Positions 45,429-56,247 of a stretch of 64,000 bases of DNA are shown here, piece by piece. A program made the translations under genes and the position numbers. Within the stretch, counting starts at the first letter, position 1. The number at the start of each line of letters is the position of its first letter. Source of the DNA: Aurantimonas coralicida DSM 14790 (GTDB lineage Bacteria; Pseudomonadota; Alphaproteobacteria; Rhizobiales; Rhizobiaceae). Location: assembly GCF_000421645.1 (NCBI RefSeq), contig NZ_ATXK01000002.1, positions 124,001 to 188,000 of the forward strand, given 5' to 3'. A model generated the notes under the pieces. The model did not search any database. It was given only the letters and a program-made list of their open reading frames with translations, and had not been told where the DNA came from.

Positions 45429-46296
45429 CCGCTCGCGCCCGCCCGAGACCGGTGACGGCCGGCACTTTGCCCCGACCCGCGCCCCCGGCCGGGTCAAGGA
45501 GGTGTCCAGCGTCTCCAACCCCATCGTCAAGGACATCCGAGCGCTGGCCCAGAAGCGCCATCGCGACGAGACCGGCCTGTTCCTCGCCGAAGGGCTGAAG
45601 CTCGTCGGCGACGCGCTCGACGCGGGCTGGGAGATCCAGACGCTGGTCATCGCCCGTGCCGCCGCCGGGCACGAATTCCTGGAGAAGACCGCCGCGCGGA
45701 CCGTATCGCTGGGCGGCGACGTCCTTGAAGCCAACGCCAAGGTGCTGGAGGCGATCACCCGCCGCGACAACCCGCAGAATGCCGTCGGCGTGTTCCGTCG
45801 CCGGCTGACGCCGCTGGCCAAGCTCGACGTGTCGGGCCGCAATGTCATCGTCGCGCTCGACCGCGTCCGCGATCCGGGCAATCTCGGCACAGTCCTGCGG
45901 ACCGCCGATGCCGCGGGGGCGTCGGGCGTCGTCCTGATCGGCGAGACGGTCGATCCGTTCTCGCTGGAAACCGTGCGGGCGACCATGGGCTCGATCTTCG
46001 CCGTGCCGCTGGCCAAGGCGAGCGAGGCCGAGTTCCTGGAATGGCGCAAGGGCTTTTCCGGCCTCGTCGCCGGCACCCACATGGAAGGCGCCGTCGACTA
46101 CCGCAAACCCGAATACGGCGCCCAGCCGACGATCCTGCTGATGGGCAACGAGCAGGCCGGCCTGACGCCGTCGCTCGCGCGCAGCTGCGACGTGCTGGTG
46201 CGCATTCCCCAGTCCGGCCGCGCCGACAGCCTCAACCTGGCGGTCGCGACGGGTGTGATGCTGTTCGAGGCACGGCGTGGAGCGCTGACGCTGTGA
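45421..46296 (+). CDS. TrmH/SpoU-family RNA 2'-O-methyltransferase
   Basis: A 291-residue SPOUT methyltransferase. An N-terminal substrate-binding domain (VSNPIVKDIRALAQKRHRDETGLFLAEGLKLV) precedes the knotted core with motifs NVIVALDRVRDPGNLGTVLRTADAAG, LLMGNEQAGL and IPQSGRADSLNLAVATGVMLFE. It resembles the 23S rRNA and tRNA ribose methylases. The start ATG overlaps the preceding gene and the end overlaps lspA (GTGA), so the three are a tight operon. Confidence 0.93.
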   Translation: MSDRSRPPETGDGRHFAPTRAPGRVKEVSSVSNPIVKDIRALAQKRHRDETGLFLAEGLKLVGDALDAGWEIQTLVIARAAAGHEFLEKTAARTVSLGGDVLEANAKVLEAITRRDNPQNAVGVFRRRLTPLAKLDVSGRNVIVALDRVRDPGNLGTVLRTADAAGASGVVLIGETVDPFSLETVRATMGSIFAVPLAKASEAEFLEWRKGFSGLVAGTHMEGAVDYRKPEYGAQPTILLMGNEQAGLTPSLARSCDVLVRIPQSGRADSLNLAVATGVMLFEARRGALTL

Positions 46297-46799
46297 GCCG
46301 CAATCTCGTTCTGTTCAACATCCTGATCGTCGTGCTGGCCGTCATGGCGGACCAGATGATCAAGGCGCTGGTGGTCGCCAATATGGCCCTCGGCGAGGCG
46401 ATCGAGTTGCTGCCGTTCCTGGCGATCTACCACGCCCGCAACGATGGCATCGCCTTCTCGATGTTCTCCGGGGTGGGCGATGTCGGGCTCGCCGCTCTGG
46501 CCGGCGTGGTTCTGGTCGTGGTGATGATCCTCTGGATCAAAACCCCGGCGGACCGGCGGCTGACCCATTTCGGCCTCGCCATCATCGTCGGCGGCGCGAT
46601 CGGCAATCTCATCGACCGCGTCCTGCTCGGCTATGTGGTCGACTACGTCTATTTCCACACGCCGGTCTGGGCCTTCGCCATCTTCAACCTGGCGGATGCC
46701 TGCATCACCGTCGGCGCGATGGTGATCCTCTTTGACGAGTTCGTGCTGCAGCCGCGCCGCGATCGGGCGAAGGCTGGGACGGATGGCGCCGCCGATTGA
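46293..46799 (+). CDS. lspA: Lipoprotein signal peptidase (signal peptidase II)
   Basis: Cleaves prolipoproteins after diacylglyceryl transfer. It has 168 residues and four transmembrane segments. The catalytic aspartates lie in GNLIDRVLLGYVVDYVYFH and FNLADACITVG. The start is GTG, overlapping the preceding stop as GTGA. Confidence 0.95.
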   Translation: MSRNLVLFNILIVVLAVMADQMIKALVVANMALGEAIELLPFLAIYHARNDGIAFSMFSGVGDVGLAALAGVVLVVVMILWIKTPADRRLTHFGLAIIVGGAIGNLIDRVLLGYVVDYVYFHTPVWAFAIFNLADACITVGAMVILFDEFVLQPRRDRAKAGTDGAAD

Positions 46800-46868
46800 C
46801 AACCCCGACGTGCGCCCTTTGTCAGATAAGGCAGGGCGGGCGATCACAGGGAACGGAAAGAGCGCAGG

Positions 46869-47861
46869 ATGAGCGAGACATTCCGGGCGATCCGCGTATC
46901 GCGGGACGAGGCAAAGAAGCAGTCGGTCGATATCGTCGAGATGTCGATGGACGAGTTGATGGACGGCGACGTGGACGTCGCGGTCGAGGCCACGACGGTC
47001 AATTACAAGGACGGGCTGGCAATCACCGGCCGGGGCCCGGTGGTTCGCCGCTGGCCCCTGATCCCCGGAATCGACCTCGCCGGGAGCGTGCTGCGCTCCA
47101 CCCATGCCGACTGGAAGGAGGGCGACAAGGTCGTCCTCAACGGCTGGGGTGTCGGCGAAACCCATCACGGCGCCTTTGCCGGGCGCGCACGGCTAAACGG
47201 CGACTGGCTGGTGCCGCTGCCCGAGAACTTCTCGGCCAAGGACGCCATGGCCATCGGCACCGCCGGCTACACCGCCATGCTGTCGGTGATGGCGCTGGAA
47301 GATGCGGGCCTGCGCCCCGAGGCCGGGCCGGTGGTCGTCACCGGTGCCTCCGGAGGAGTGGGCTCGGTCGCGGTTGCGCTGCTGTCAAAGCTCGGCTGGA
47401 CCGTCATCGCCTCGACCGGTCGCCCCGAGGAAGCCGGCTGGCTGCGCGATCTGGGCGCGAGCGAGATCATCGACCGCGCCGAACTGTCTGAGCCGGGCAA
47501 GCCGCTTGCCAAGGAGCGCTGGGCTGGCGGCGTCGATGCGGTCGGCAGCCACACCCTCGCCAACGTCCTGGCGGCGACCCGTTACGGCGGCGTCGTCACC
47601 TGTTGCGGCCTTGCCCAGGGAATGGATCTGCCGGCATCGGTCGCGCCGTTCATCCTGCGCGGGGTTTCGCTGCTCGGCATCGATTCCGTCATGGCGCCGA
47701 AACCACGGCGGATGCAGGCCTGGAAGCGGCTGGCCGAAGATCTCGATCCGGCCAAACTGCGAGCGATCGCGACCGACATCGACTTTGATGGTATCGTGGA
47801 CGCCGCCGGGAAGATCATCGACGGCCAGATCCGCGGGCGTGTCGTCGTCGACATGAGTTGA
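46869..47861 (+). CDS. acuI: MDR-family oxidoreductase, acrylyl-CoA reductase (AcuI/YhdH) type
   Basis: A 330-residue NADPH-dependent medium-chain reductase. NYKDGLAITGRGPVVRRWPLIPGIDLAG and GWGVGETHHGAFAGRA are the AcuI/YhdH signature. VTGASGGVGSVAVALLSKLG binds NADPH. Zinc ligands of alcohol dehydrogenases are absent, as in this subfamily. AcuI reduces acryloyl-CoA to propionyl-CoA, for example in DMSP or 3-hydroxypropionate metabolism. It stands 69 bases after lspA. Confidence 0.88.
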   Translation: MSETFRAIRVSRDEAKKQSVDIVEMSMDELMDGDVDVAVEATTVNYKDGLAITGRGPVVRRWPLIPGIDLAGSVLRSTHADWKEGDKVVLNGWGVGETHHGAFAGRARLNGDWLVPLPENFSAKDAMAIGTAGYTAMLSVMALEDAGLRPEAGPVVVTGASGGVGSVAVALLSKLGWTVIASTGRPEEAGWLRDLGASEIIDRAELSEPGKPLAKERWAGGVDAVGSHTLANVLAATRYGGVVTCCGLAQGMDLPASVAPFILRGVSLLGIDSVMAPKPRRMQAWKRLAEDLDPAKLRAIATDIDFDGIVDAAGKIIDGQIRGRVVVDMS

Positions 47862-48080
47862 TAAGAGCCCGCGGCGACGCCATTTTCGCGGATCGCCGCG
47901 CCGTTGGTGGTCCGACGGCAGAGGCAACGGGTGACCGGAACCCGTGCGATTTGTCCCGGGAGGGTACCTTCGGGCGTCTCTCCAAGGCGCGAGAGAGGTG
48001 ACGGGCGAGGGCGCCGGTCATCAAAACGTCGCCGAAGCTTTGTACCGCGTGAATGGCATGGGGATCGAGGGAGAGTTGCG

Positions 48081-49007
48081 ATGACCGTGGACGGGACCCG
48101 ACATGTATCCGCCGTGACCCCGCGTCCTGCGGCGTTCGATTTCGGCAATGTGGCCCTGCGGTTCGTACCCGCCAAGATGCGCCGGGTGCCGATCAGCTTC
48201 GACCCAGCGACCCCGATCCTCGGCCGCATCGGCGAGCTTGAGGTGCGGCTCGCGCGCAGCTCGGCCGAGGTCAAGGCAGCCCAGCAGCTGCGCTATCGCG
48301 TCTTCTACGAGGAGATGAGCGCCCAGCCGTCGAAATTCCAGAAGATGACGCGGCGCGACAGCGACGGTTTCGATCGCTATTGCGACCATCTCCTGGTGAT
48401 CGATCACAAGCGCGGCGGCTCGACGACCAATCGGATCGTCGGCACCTACCGCCTGATGCGGGCGGAGATGGCGGAACTCGCCGGTGGTTTCTACACGGCG
48501 CAGGAATTCGACATCGCGCCGATGATCGCCCGCCATTCCGGCAAGCGCTTTCTCGAACTCGGACGCTCCTGCGTCCTCAAGGACTATCGCGGCAAGCGCA
48601 CGGTCGAACTGCTCTGGCAGGGGATCTGGAGCTATGTCCTCGCCCACGACATCGACGTGTTGTTCGGCTGCGCCTCGCTGGCCGGCACCGACACCGAGGC
48701 GCTGGCGCTGCCGCTGGCCTTCCTGAAGCAGAACGCCCCGGCCCCGGCCGAATGGGCCGTGCGCGCCCATGCCCATCGCGGCACGTTCTTCCCGGACATG
48801 GGCGAGATCGCCGACATGCGATCGGCGCTGGCGCAGATGCCGCCGCTCCTGAAGGGCTATCTCCGCCTCGGGGGCTATATCGGGGAAGGGGCGGTGGTCG
48901 ACCACCAGTTCGGCACCACCGACGTGCTCGTCGTGTTGCCGCGCGAACGGATCAATCCGCGCTATATCGGCCATTACGGCGCCGATGCGGGCCGCTTCGC
49001 CGCCTGA
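48081..49007 (+). CDS. olsB: L-ornithine N(alpha)-acyltransferase OlsB
   Basis: Transfers a 3-hydroxyacyl chain from acyl carrier protein to ornithine, the first step of ornithine-lipid synthesis. It has 308 residues. GNAT-like features match rhizobial OlsB: EVRLARSSAEVKAAQQLRYRVF, IVGTYRLMRAEMA, GKRFLELGRSCVLKDYR and GYLRLGGYIGEGAVVDHQF. The ATG at 48081 follows GGGAGAG. The partner O-acyltransferase gene olsA is not adjacent. It has its own 219-base upstream gap. Confidence 0.92.
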   Translation: MTVDGTRHVSAVTPRPAAFDFGNVALRFVPAKMRRVPISFDPATPILGRIGELEVRLARSSAEVKAAQQLRYRVFYEEMSAQPSKFQKMTRRDSDGFDRYCDHLLVIDHKRGGSTTNRIVGTYRLMRAEMAELAGGFYTAQEFDIAPMIARHSGKRFLELGRSCVLKDYRGKRTVELLWQGIWSYVLAHDIDVLFGCASLAGTDTEALALPLAFLKQNAPAPAEWAVRAHAHRGTFFPDMGEIADMRSALAQMPPLLKGYLRLGGYIGEGAVVDHQFGTTDVLVVLPRERINPRYIGHYGADAGRFAA

Positions 49008-49058
49008 GCGGCGACCCGGGCCCTGGTGTCTTCCCGCCGCGTTTCGACGGGGGCGCTG

Positions 49059-49340
49059 CTACTCGCCGATGCGCACGATGCTGCGCGTCTTCAGGTCGAC
49101 GATGACCGGCTGGCCGGCATAGTAGAAATAGGCAAAGCTCGTATTGCCGTTGGCCTGCTGCAGGTTGACGCTTGCCGGCACGGAATCGCCAAGCGCCGGG
49201 GGGCGCTGCATCTGGGCGTTGTCCGACGGATGCGACAGCGCGTATTGTAGCACATTGACCTTTTCGTCACTGCCCTGCGCGGCGGCGCCCAGCGTCATCG
49301 CCAGGAGAGCTGCGACTGCGATCTGCATGGTGTTCGGCAT
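49059..49340 (-). CDS. Small secreted protein of unknown function
   Basis: A 93-residue protein with a signal peptide (MQIAVAALLAMTLGAAAQ, cut near residue 22). The mature part is hydrophilic and ends YYAGQPVIVDLKTRSIVRIGE, which loosely resembles the C-terminal strand pair of DUF1236-type proteins. It may start at the fifth codon (a second ATG). It is preceded by a 283-base gap after maeB. Confidence 0.65.
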   Translation of the reverse strand: MPNTMQIAVAALLAMTLGAAAQGSDEKVNVLQYALSHPSDNAQMQRPPALGDSVPASVNLQQANGNTSFAYFYYAGQPVIVDLKTRSIVRIGE

Positions 49341-49623
49341 GACTCGACTTCCTCAGGCGATGGCCTGCCGGGTACGATCGGCAGGTGAACGGCATTGTCA
49401 CGGAGCGGCAGCGCCCGCAGGCGCCGTTCCGTTCCCCGTCAGCCGACGGTGACATCTTCGGCCGAGTAATCTCCGCCTGCAAGATGCCCGAACTAGCATG
49501 CCTTCGATGAACGCAGGCTGACAATCCGCAAATGGCCCGAACCGGTCGGCTGTACAACGCGCCAAGGGGTGAACGCATTGGTGCCGGGGCCGCATCCGGT
49601 CCGCCCCCGGCCCGTGGCGGCGA
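49341..49623. other. 283-base gap between maeB and the small secreted protein gene
   Basis: No gene or clear terminator seen. It should hold the promoter for the 93-residue secreted protein. Confidence 0.35.
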
Positions 49624-51903
<2,280 letters not shown>

Positions 51904-52069
51904 GCTGGTGCCCCTCCCTTTGGGATTGTTGGTGTCTCCTCTTCCATCGCGATACCCGCAAAGCTATGCCAAGGGAAGCTTGGCGGCCGGCGCGGGACGT
52001 GTTCCCGCGCCCCAGACGGCCCCTCTGCCACCGACCGGACGACAAGGACGCAAGAGAACGATCGAAGCG

Positions 52070-54769
52070 ATGACAGCGCAAACGGACGCCGCGGCGACCC
52101 CGCCTCCGACGCCGATGATGGCGCAGTACATCGAGATCAAGTCGGCCAATCCCGACTGTCTCCTGTTCTACCGGATGGGCGATTTCTACGAGCTGTTTTT
52201 CGACGACGCCGTCGAGGCATCGCGCGCCCTCGGCATCACGCTGACCAAGCGCGGCAAGCATCTGGGCGACGACATTCCGATGGCCGGCGTCCCGGTGGTC
52301 TCGGCCGACGACTATCTCCACAAGCTGATTGCCCTCGGCCACCGGGTCGCCGTCTGCGAACAGGTTGAGGACCCGGCCGAGGCGCGCAAGCGCGGCGCCA
52401 AGTCCGTCGTGCGGCGCGACGTGGTGCGGCTGGTCACCCCCGGCACGATCACCGAGGAGACGCTGCTCGAGCCCGGCCGGCCGAATTACCTGATGGCACT
52501 GGCGCGGCTCGGTGGCTCCGGACCGGGCGCGACCTTCGCTTTGGCCTGGACGGACCTGTCCACCGGCAGCTTTCGCCTGGCCGAGACCGACATGGCGCGG
52601 CTGTCCACGGACATCGCCGCCATCGAGCCGAGCGAACTGGTCGTCGCCGATCCCGTGTTCCACGACGAGGCCCTGCAGCCGCTGCTGCGCCGCTTCGGCC
52701 GCACGGCCCGGCCCGAGCCCCAGGCGCTATTCGATGGCGCCACGGCCGAAGAGCGACTGTGCAGGTTCTTCGGCGTGGCGACGCTGGAAGGTTTCGGCGG
52801 TTTCTCGCGGGTCGAGCTGGCCGCCGGCGCGGCGCTGATCGCCTATCTCGGCAAGACCCAGCTGGCGGCGCGCCCCGCCCTGCAGCGGCCCGAGCGCATC
52901 GCGCCCGGCTCGCTCATGCAGATCGATCCGGCGACCCGCGCCTCGCTGGAGCTCACCCGCACCATTTCGGGCAAGCGGCAGGGCAGTCTTCTCGCCACCA
53001 TCGACCGGACGGTGACCGGGGCCGGCGGGCGGCTTCTTGCCGGACGCCTGGCCGGGCCGCTGACCGATCCGGCGGCGATCCGCGAGCGCCAGGCCTCGGT
53101 GGCGCATTTCATCGCCGACATGACCGCCCGCCAGCGCCTGCGCGCGACGTTGGGCGGACTGCCGGACACGGAACGGGCGCTGTCCCGGCTGTCGCTGGGC
53201 CGCGGCGGTCCGCGCGACCTTGCCGCGATCCGCGACGGGCTGGAGGCGGGACTGGCGATCGCCGCCAGCCTCGACAGCGATCTGCCGGCCGAACTTGCCC
53301 GCGCCACCGCCGCGCTGGCGGCGCTGCCGCGCCACTGCCTGGAGCCGCTGGCCGCGACGCTGGCCGACGATATGCCGCTTCTCAAGCGCGACGGTGGCTT
53401 CGTGCGCGAGGGCGCCATTGCCGAACTCGACGAGGCCCGCGCCCTGCGCGAGAATTCCCGCCGGGTGATCGCCGAACTGCAGGGGCGCTACGCCGCCGAG
53501 ACCGGGGTCCGCAATCTGCGGATCAAGCACAACAACGTACTCGGCTATTTCGTCGAGGTCAGCGACGGACAGGCGAAGGCCCTCACCGAAGGCGAGGGCG
53601 TCGCCCGCTTTATCCACCGCCAGACCATGGCCTCCGCCATGCGCTTCACGACGACCGAGCTGTCGGAGCTCGAAAGCCGGATCGCGGGCGCGGCCTCCGA
53701 GGCGCTGCGCATCGAACTGGCGACCTTCGACCGTCTCGCCGACACCGTCGTCGGCTGCGCCGAGGCGATCCAGCGCGGCGCCGAGGCGCTGGCGGTGCTC
53801 GACGTCTCCGCGGCTCTCGCGGAGCTTGCGGTGGCCGAAGACTGGACCGCGCCGCTCGTCGACGACAGCCTGGCGTTTCACGTCGAATGCGGCCGGCATC
53901 CGGTGGTCGAGGCTGCGCTGAAGGCGGGAAGCGGCGACCCGTTCGTCGCCAATGACTGCGATCTGTCGCCGCCCGACGATGCCGACGCCGGCGCGATCTG
54001 GCTGCTGACCGGGCCGAACATGGGCGGCAAGTCGACCTTCCTGCGCCAGAACGCCCTCGTGGCCGTTCTCGCCCAGATCGGTTCCTACGTACCGGCGACC
54101 CGTGCCCATATCGGGATCGTCGACCGGCTGTTCAGCCGGGTGGGGGCTTCCGACGATCTCGCCGAAGGGCGCTCGACCTTCATGGTCGAGATGGTCGAGA
54201 CGGCAGCGATCCTCAACCAGTCCGGCGAACGGGCTCTGGTCATCCTCGACGAGATCGGCCGTGGCACGGCGACCTATGACGGCCTGTCCATCGCATTTGC
54301 CGCCGTCGAGCACCTGCACGAGGTCAATCGCTGCCGGGCGCTCTTCGCCACCCATTTCCACGAGATGACGGCCCTGGCGGCCCGGCTTGGCCGGATGAAG
54401 AATGCCACCATGCGGGTGAAGGAGTGGGAAGGGGAGGTCATCTTCCTGCACGAGGTGAAGCCCGGCGTTGCCGACCGCTCCTACGGCATCCAGGTGGCCA
54501 AGCTCGCCGGACTGCCGACGCAGGCGGTGGAGCGGGCACGGCAGGTGCTGATCCAGCTCGAGCGCGGCGAGCAGGGCGAGAAGCGCAGTGCCTTCGTCGA
54601 CGACCTGCCGCTGTTCTCGGCGGTCGTGCGCCGGAGCGAGCCGCCGGAGCGGCCGGCCGATACGGCCCTGCGTGACGCCCTGGCCGAGGTCGACCCGGAC
54701 AGCCTGTCGCCCCGCGAGGCGTTGGAAGAGCTTTACCGGCTGAAGGGATTGGCGAAGCCGCAAGGCTGA
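52070..54769 (+). CDS. mutS: DNA mismatch repair protein MutS
   Basis: Recognises mismatches and recruits MutL. It has 899 residues. The mismatch-contact motif MGDFYELF carries Phe39. The lever and clamp domains follow, then the ATPase with [17 protein letters not shown] (from about 647), [20 protein letters not shown] and [11 protein letters not shown]. The ATG at 52070 gives the conserved length; upstream in-frame residues are low-complexity. The order maeB-mutS-glnD-murJ-trpS-nfu-tsaB resembles other rhizobia. Confidence 0.97.
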   Translation: MTAQTDAAATPPPTPMMAQYIEIKSANPDCLLFYRMGDFYELFFDDAVEASRALGITLTKRGKHLGDDIPMAGVPVVSADDYLHKLIALGHRVAVCEQVEDPAEARKRGAKSVVRRDVVRLVTPGTITEETLLEPGRPNYLMALARLGGSGPGATFALAWTDLSTGSFRLAETDMARLSTDIAAIEPSELVVADPVFHDEALQPLLRRFGRTARPEPQALFDGATAEERLCRFFGVATLEGFGGFSRVELAAGAALIAYLGKTQLAARPALQRPERIAPGSLMQIDPATRASLELTRTISGKRQGSLLATIDRTVTGAGGRLLAGRLAGPLTDPAAIRERQASVAHFIADMTARQRLRATLGGLPDTERALSRLSLGRGGPRDLAAIRDGLEAGLAIAASLDSDLPAELARATAALAALPRHCLEPLAATLADDMPLLKRDGGFVREGAIAELDEARALRENSRRVIAELQGRYAAETGVRNLRIKHNNVLGYFVEVSDGQAKALTEGEGVARFIHRQTMASAMRFTTTELSELESRIAGAASEALRIELATFDRLADTVVGCAEAIQRGAEALAVLDVSAALAELAVAEDWTAPLVDDSLAFHVECGRHPVVEAALKAGSGDPFVANDCDLSPPDDADAGAIWLLTGPNMGGKSTFLRQNALVAVLAQIGSYVPATRAHIGIVDRLFSRVGASDDLAEGRSTFMVEMVETAAILNQSGERALVILDEIGRGTATYDGLSIAFAAVEHLHEVNRCRALFATHFHEMTALAARLGRMKNATMRVKEWEGEVIFLHEVKPGVADRSYGIQVAKLAGLPTQAVERARQVLIQLERGEQGEKRSAFVDDLPLFSAVVRRSEPPERPADTALRDALAEVDPDSLSPREALEELYRLKGLAKPQG

Positions 54770-54867
54770 GTTCGCCTGTTGCATGACAGATTGACGCATG
54801 GGGCCATGGCTCAGGCAGCCCCGTGCCTCCGGGTGCAGAGCTGCGGGAGACCCCGTGCGCCCCGACC

Positions 54868-54888
54868 CAGCGGGCGTTCGGCCCGCTG
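54868..54888. repeat. Hairpin downstream of mutS
   Basis: A perfect 8-bp stem CAGCGGGC/GCCCGCTG with loop GTTCG, 99 bases after the mutS stop and without a T-run. The 292-base mutS to secreted-protein gap otherwise holds no gene; its right half is AT-richer and likely carries a promoter. Confidence 0.45.
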
Positions 54889-55061
54889 CACCCACCCGTC
54901 GCTCATGACAGCCTCATCTCATCTTCGTGATCCGGGTCCAGGCGGGTCTGTCGATTTATGTGGAACCAGCAGGGATGGGCGCCGTTGTTGTGCCGATCGT
55001 GAATTTACCGGCGCCATCGTCGGATGTGTTCACAATGATACTCATACGAAAGGCATTTCTT

Positions 55062-55481
55062 ATGAAGACGACTGCTATCTTTACCGCCGCCCTTCTTGGT
55101 ACCTCGGTGTTCAGCTTTGGTGCACTAGCGCAGGACGCCACGCCGAAGATCCCCGGTTCGGAAACCGTGATCGAGCAGAACAACGCTGCCGAGCGCAACG
55201 ACGTCGCCGAGAGCGACGGCATGACCGGCATGGCGCCGGAAGCCAACGACACCCAGGCCACCATCGTGCCGGGTAGCGAGACGCAGTCCGAGACGGCCGA
55301 AGCGCAGGAGCGCAACGATGTCGCCGAGGACAACGGCATGACCACGTCGTCCACCACGCCGGAGAACGGCGATGATGTGCTGATCCCGGGTTCGGGCGCG
55401 ACCTTCTCGCCCGAGGAAGGTGCCAAGACCCAGAAGGGTGAGGCGCTGCAGGACGGTTCGAACACCAACGTCATCAAGTAA
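55062..55481 (+). CDS. Small secreted PGS-repeat protein (three 39-residue repeats)
   Basis: I do not recognise this family. It has 139 residues: a signal peptide cut after ALAQ (about residue 24), then a hydrophilic acidic chain with no cysteine. PGS motifs begin at residues 30 (IPGSE), 69 (VPGSE) and 108 (IPGSG), exactly 39 apart, and ERNDVAE recurs at 44 and 83, also 39 apart. The mature chain is thus three units, the last degenerate. It is probably disordered and periplasmic. GAAAGG precedes the ATG. A second gene with the same motif lies 281 bases on. Confidence 0.8.
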   Translation: MKTTAIFTAALLGTSVFSFGALAQDATPKIPGSETVIEQNNAAERNDVAESDGMTGMAPEANDTQATIVPGSETQSETAEAQERNDVAEDNGMTTSSTTPENGDDVLIPGSGATFSPEEGAKTQKGEALQDGSNTNVIK

Positions 55482-55516
55482 TCTGCTTCGTCCGCACTCT
55501 GGCGGGCAGCACATTG

Positions 55517-55548
55517 AAAGGGTCGTCCCGAAAGGGGCGGCCCTTTTC
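55517..55548 (+). terminator. Terminator of the first PGS-repeat gene
   Basis: AAAGGGTCGTCCC and GGGGCGGCCCTTT around GAAA, ending in TTTT, 36 bases past the stop. Its core matches the terminator at 56099. Confidence 0.92.
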
Positions 55549-55762
55549 TGCGTTCCGCAGGCTCGTCAGGTCATTCGTTCACACCGGCGTGACAAAGATC
55601 GGGTTCCATTTCATTGGGCATGATTTTCGACCACGGACTGTTCACAATCCGGCACTTTTGTCGAGCCATGCAGTGCTTACATCGGGATCAATCGGCGCCA
55701 CGGGATATTTCTTGTATCCGGCGACGCAGAGAATTGAAATCATCTAAGTGAACGGTAATACA

Positions 55763-56059
55763 ATGAAGAATGTAATCGCTATTTCGGCAGCAGTCATCGG
55801 TCTTTCGATCGCCGCTCCGGCTGTCGCACAGTCGATCATCCCGGGTTCGGAATTCTACGAGACCCGCAACGAGGAAGCCCAGCGCCAGGTCACCGCTGAC
55901 GGCGGCGTCGCCGCTGCCACCACGCAGACCGACGCGCGTGCCTATGGCTATGCCCAGGGCAACACGACCGCGGCAACCAACGACACGTCGGTTGTTCCGG
56001 GCAGCGACTTCTATCGCACCGAGGCAAACGAAGCCGAGCGTGGCGCCACCCAGCGCTAA
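55763..56059 (+). CDS. Small secreted PGS-repeat protein (two copies)
   Basis: A 98-residue protein. The signal peptide is cut after AVAQ (about residue 23). The mature chain begins SIIPGSEFYETRNEEAQR and ends VVPGSDFYRTEANEAERGATQR. The same motif, h-PGS-[ED]-FY-x-T followed by a Glu/Ala/Arg-rich stretch, occurs at both ends with a Thr/Ala/Asn-rich spacer. No cysteine or known domain is present. The ATG at 55763 gives a clean signal peptide; an in-frame GTG lies five codons upstream. It appears related to the preceding gene. Confidence 0.75.
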   Translation: MKNVIAISAAVIGLSIAAPAVAQSIIPGSEFYETRNEEAQRQVTADGGVAAATTQTDARAYGYAQGNTTAATNDTSVVPGSDFYRTEANEAERGATQR

Positions 56060-56098
56060 TCCGGTATTGCACGGGGCGGAGTTCATCTTCCGCCGATC

Positions 56099-56129
56099 AA
56101 GGGTCGTCCCGCGGGGCGGCCCTTTTTTT
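56099..56129 (+). terminator. Terminator of the second PGS-repeat gene
   Basis: AAGGGTCGTCCC and GGGCGGCCCTT arms with a CGCG-type loop, followed by seven Ts. It is nearly the same stem as the terminator at 55517. Confidence 0.93.
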
Positions 56130-56247
56130 ATGCGCCTGACCCCTCGCACGCTTCCTGCACGTGATGATCTGCCGGCTTTCTCGCTTCGCGCTGGCGAATG
56201 GGATATAGCCTGCCGCCGAACGCGAATTCGATCGATCAGGATTGCCG

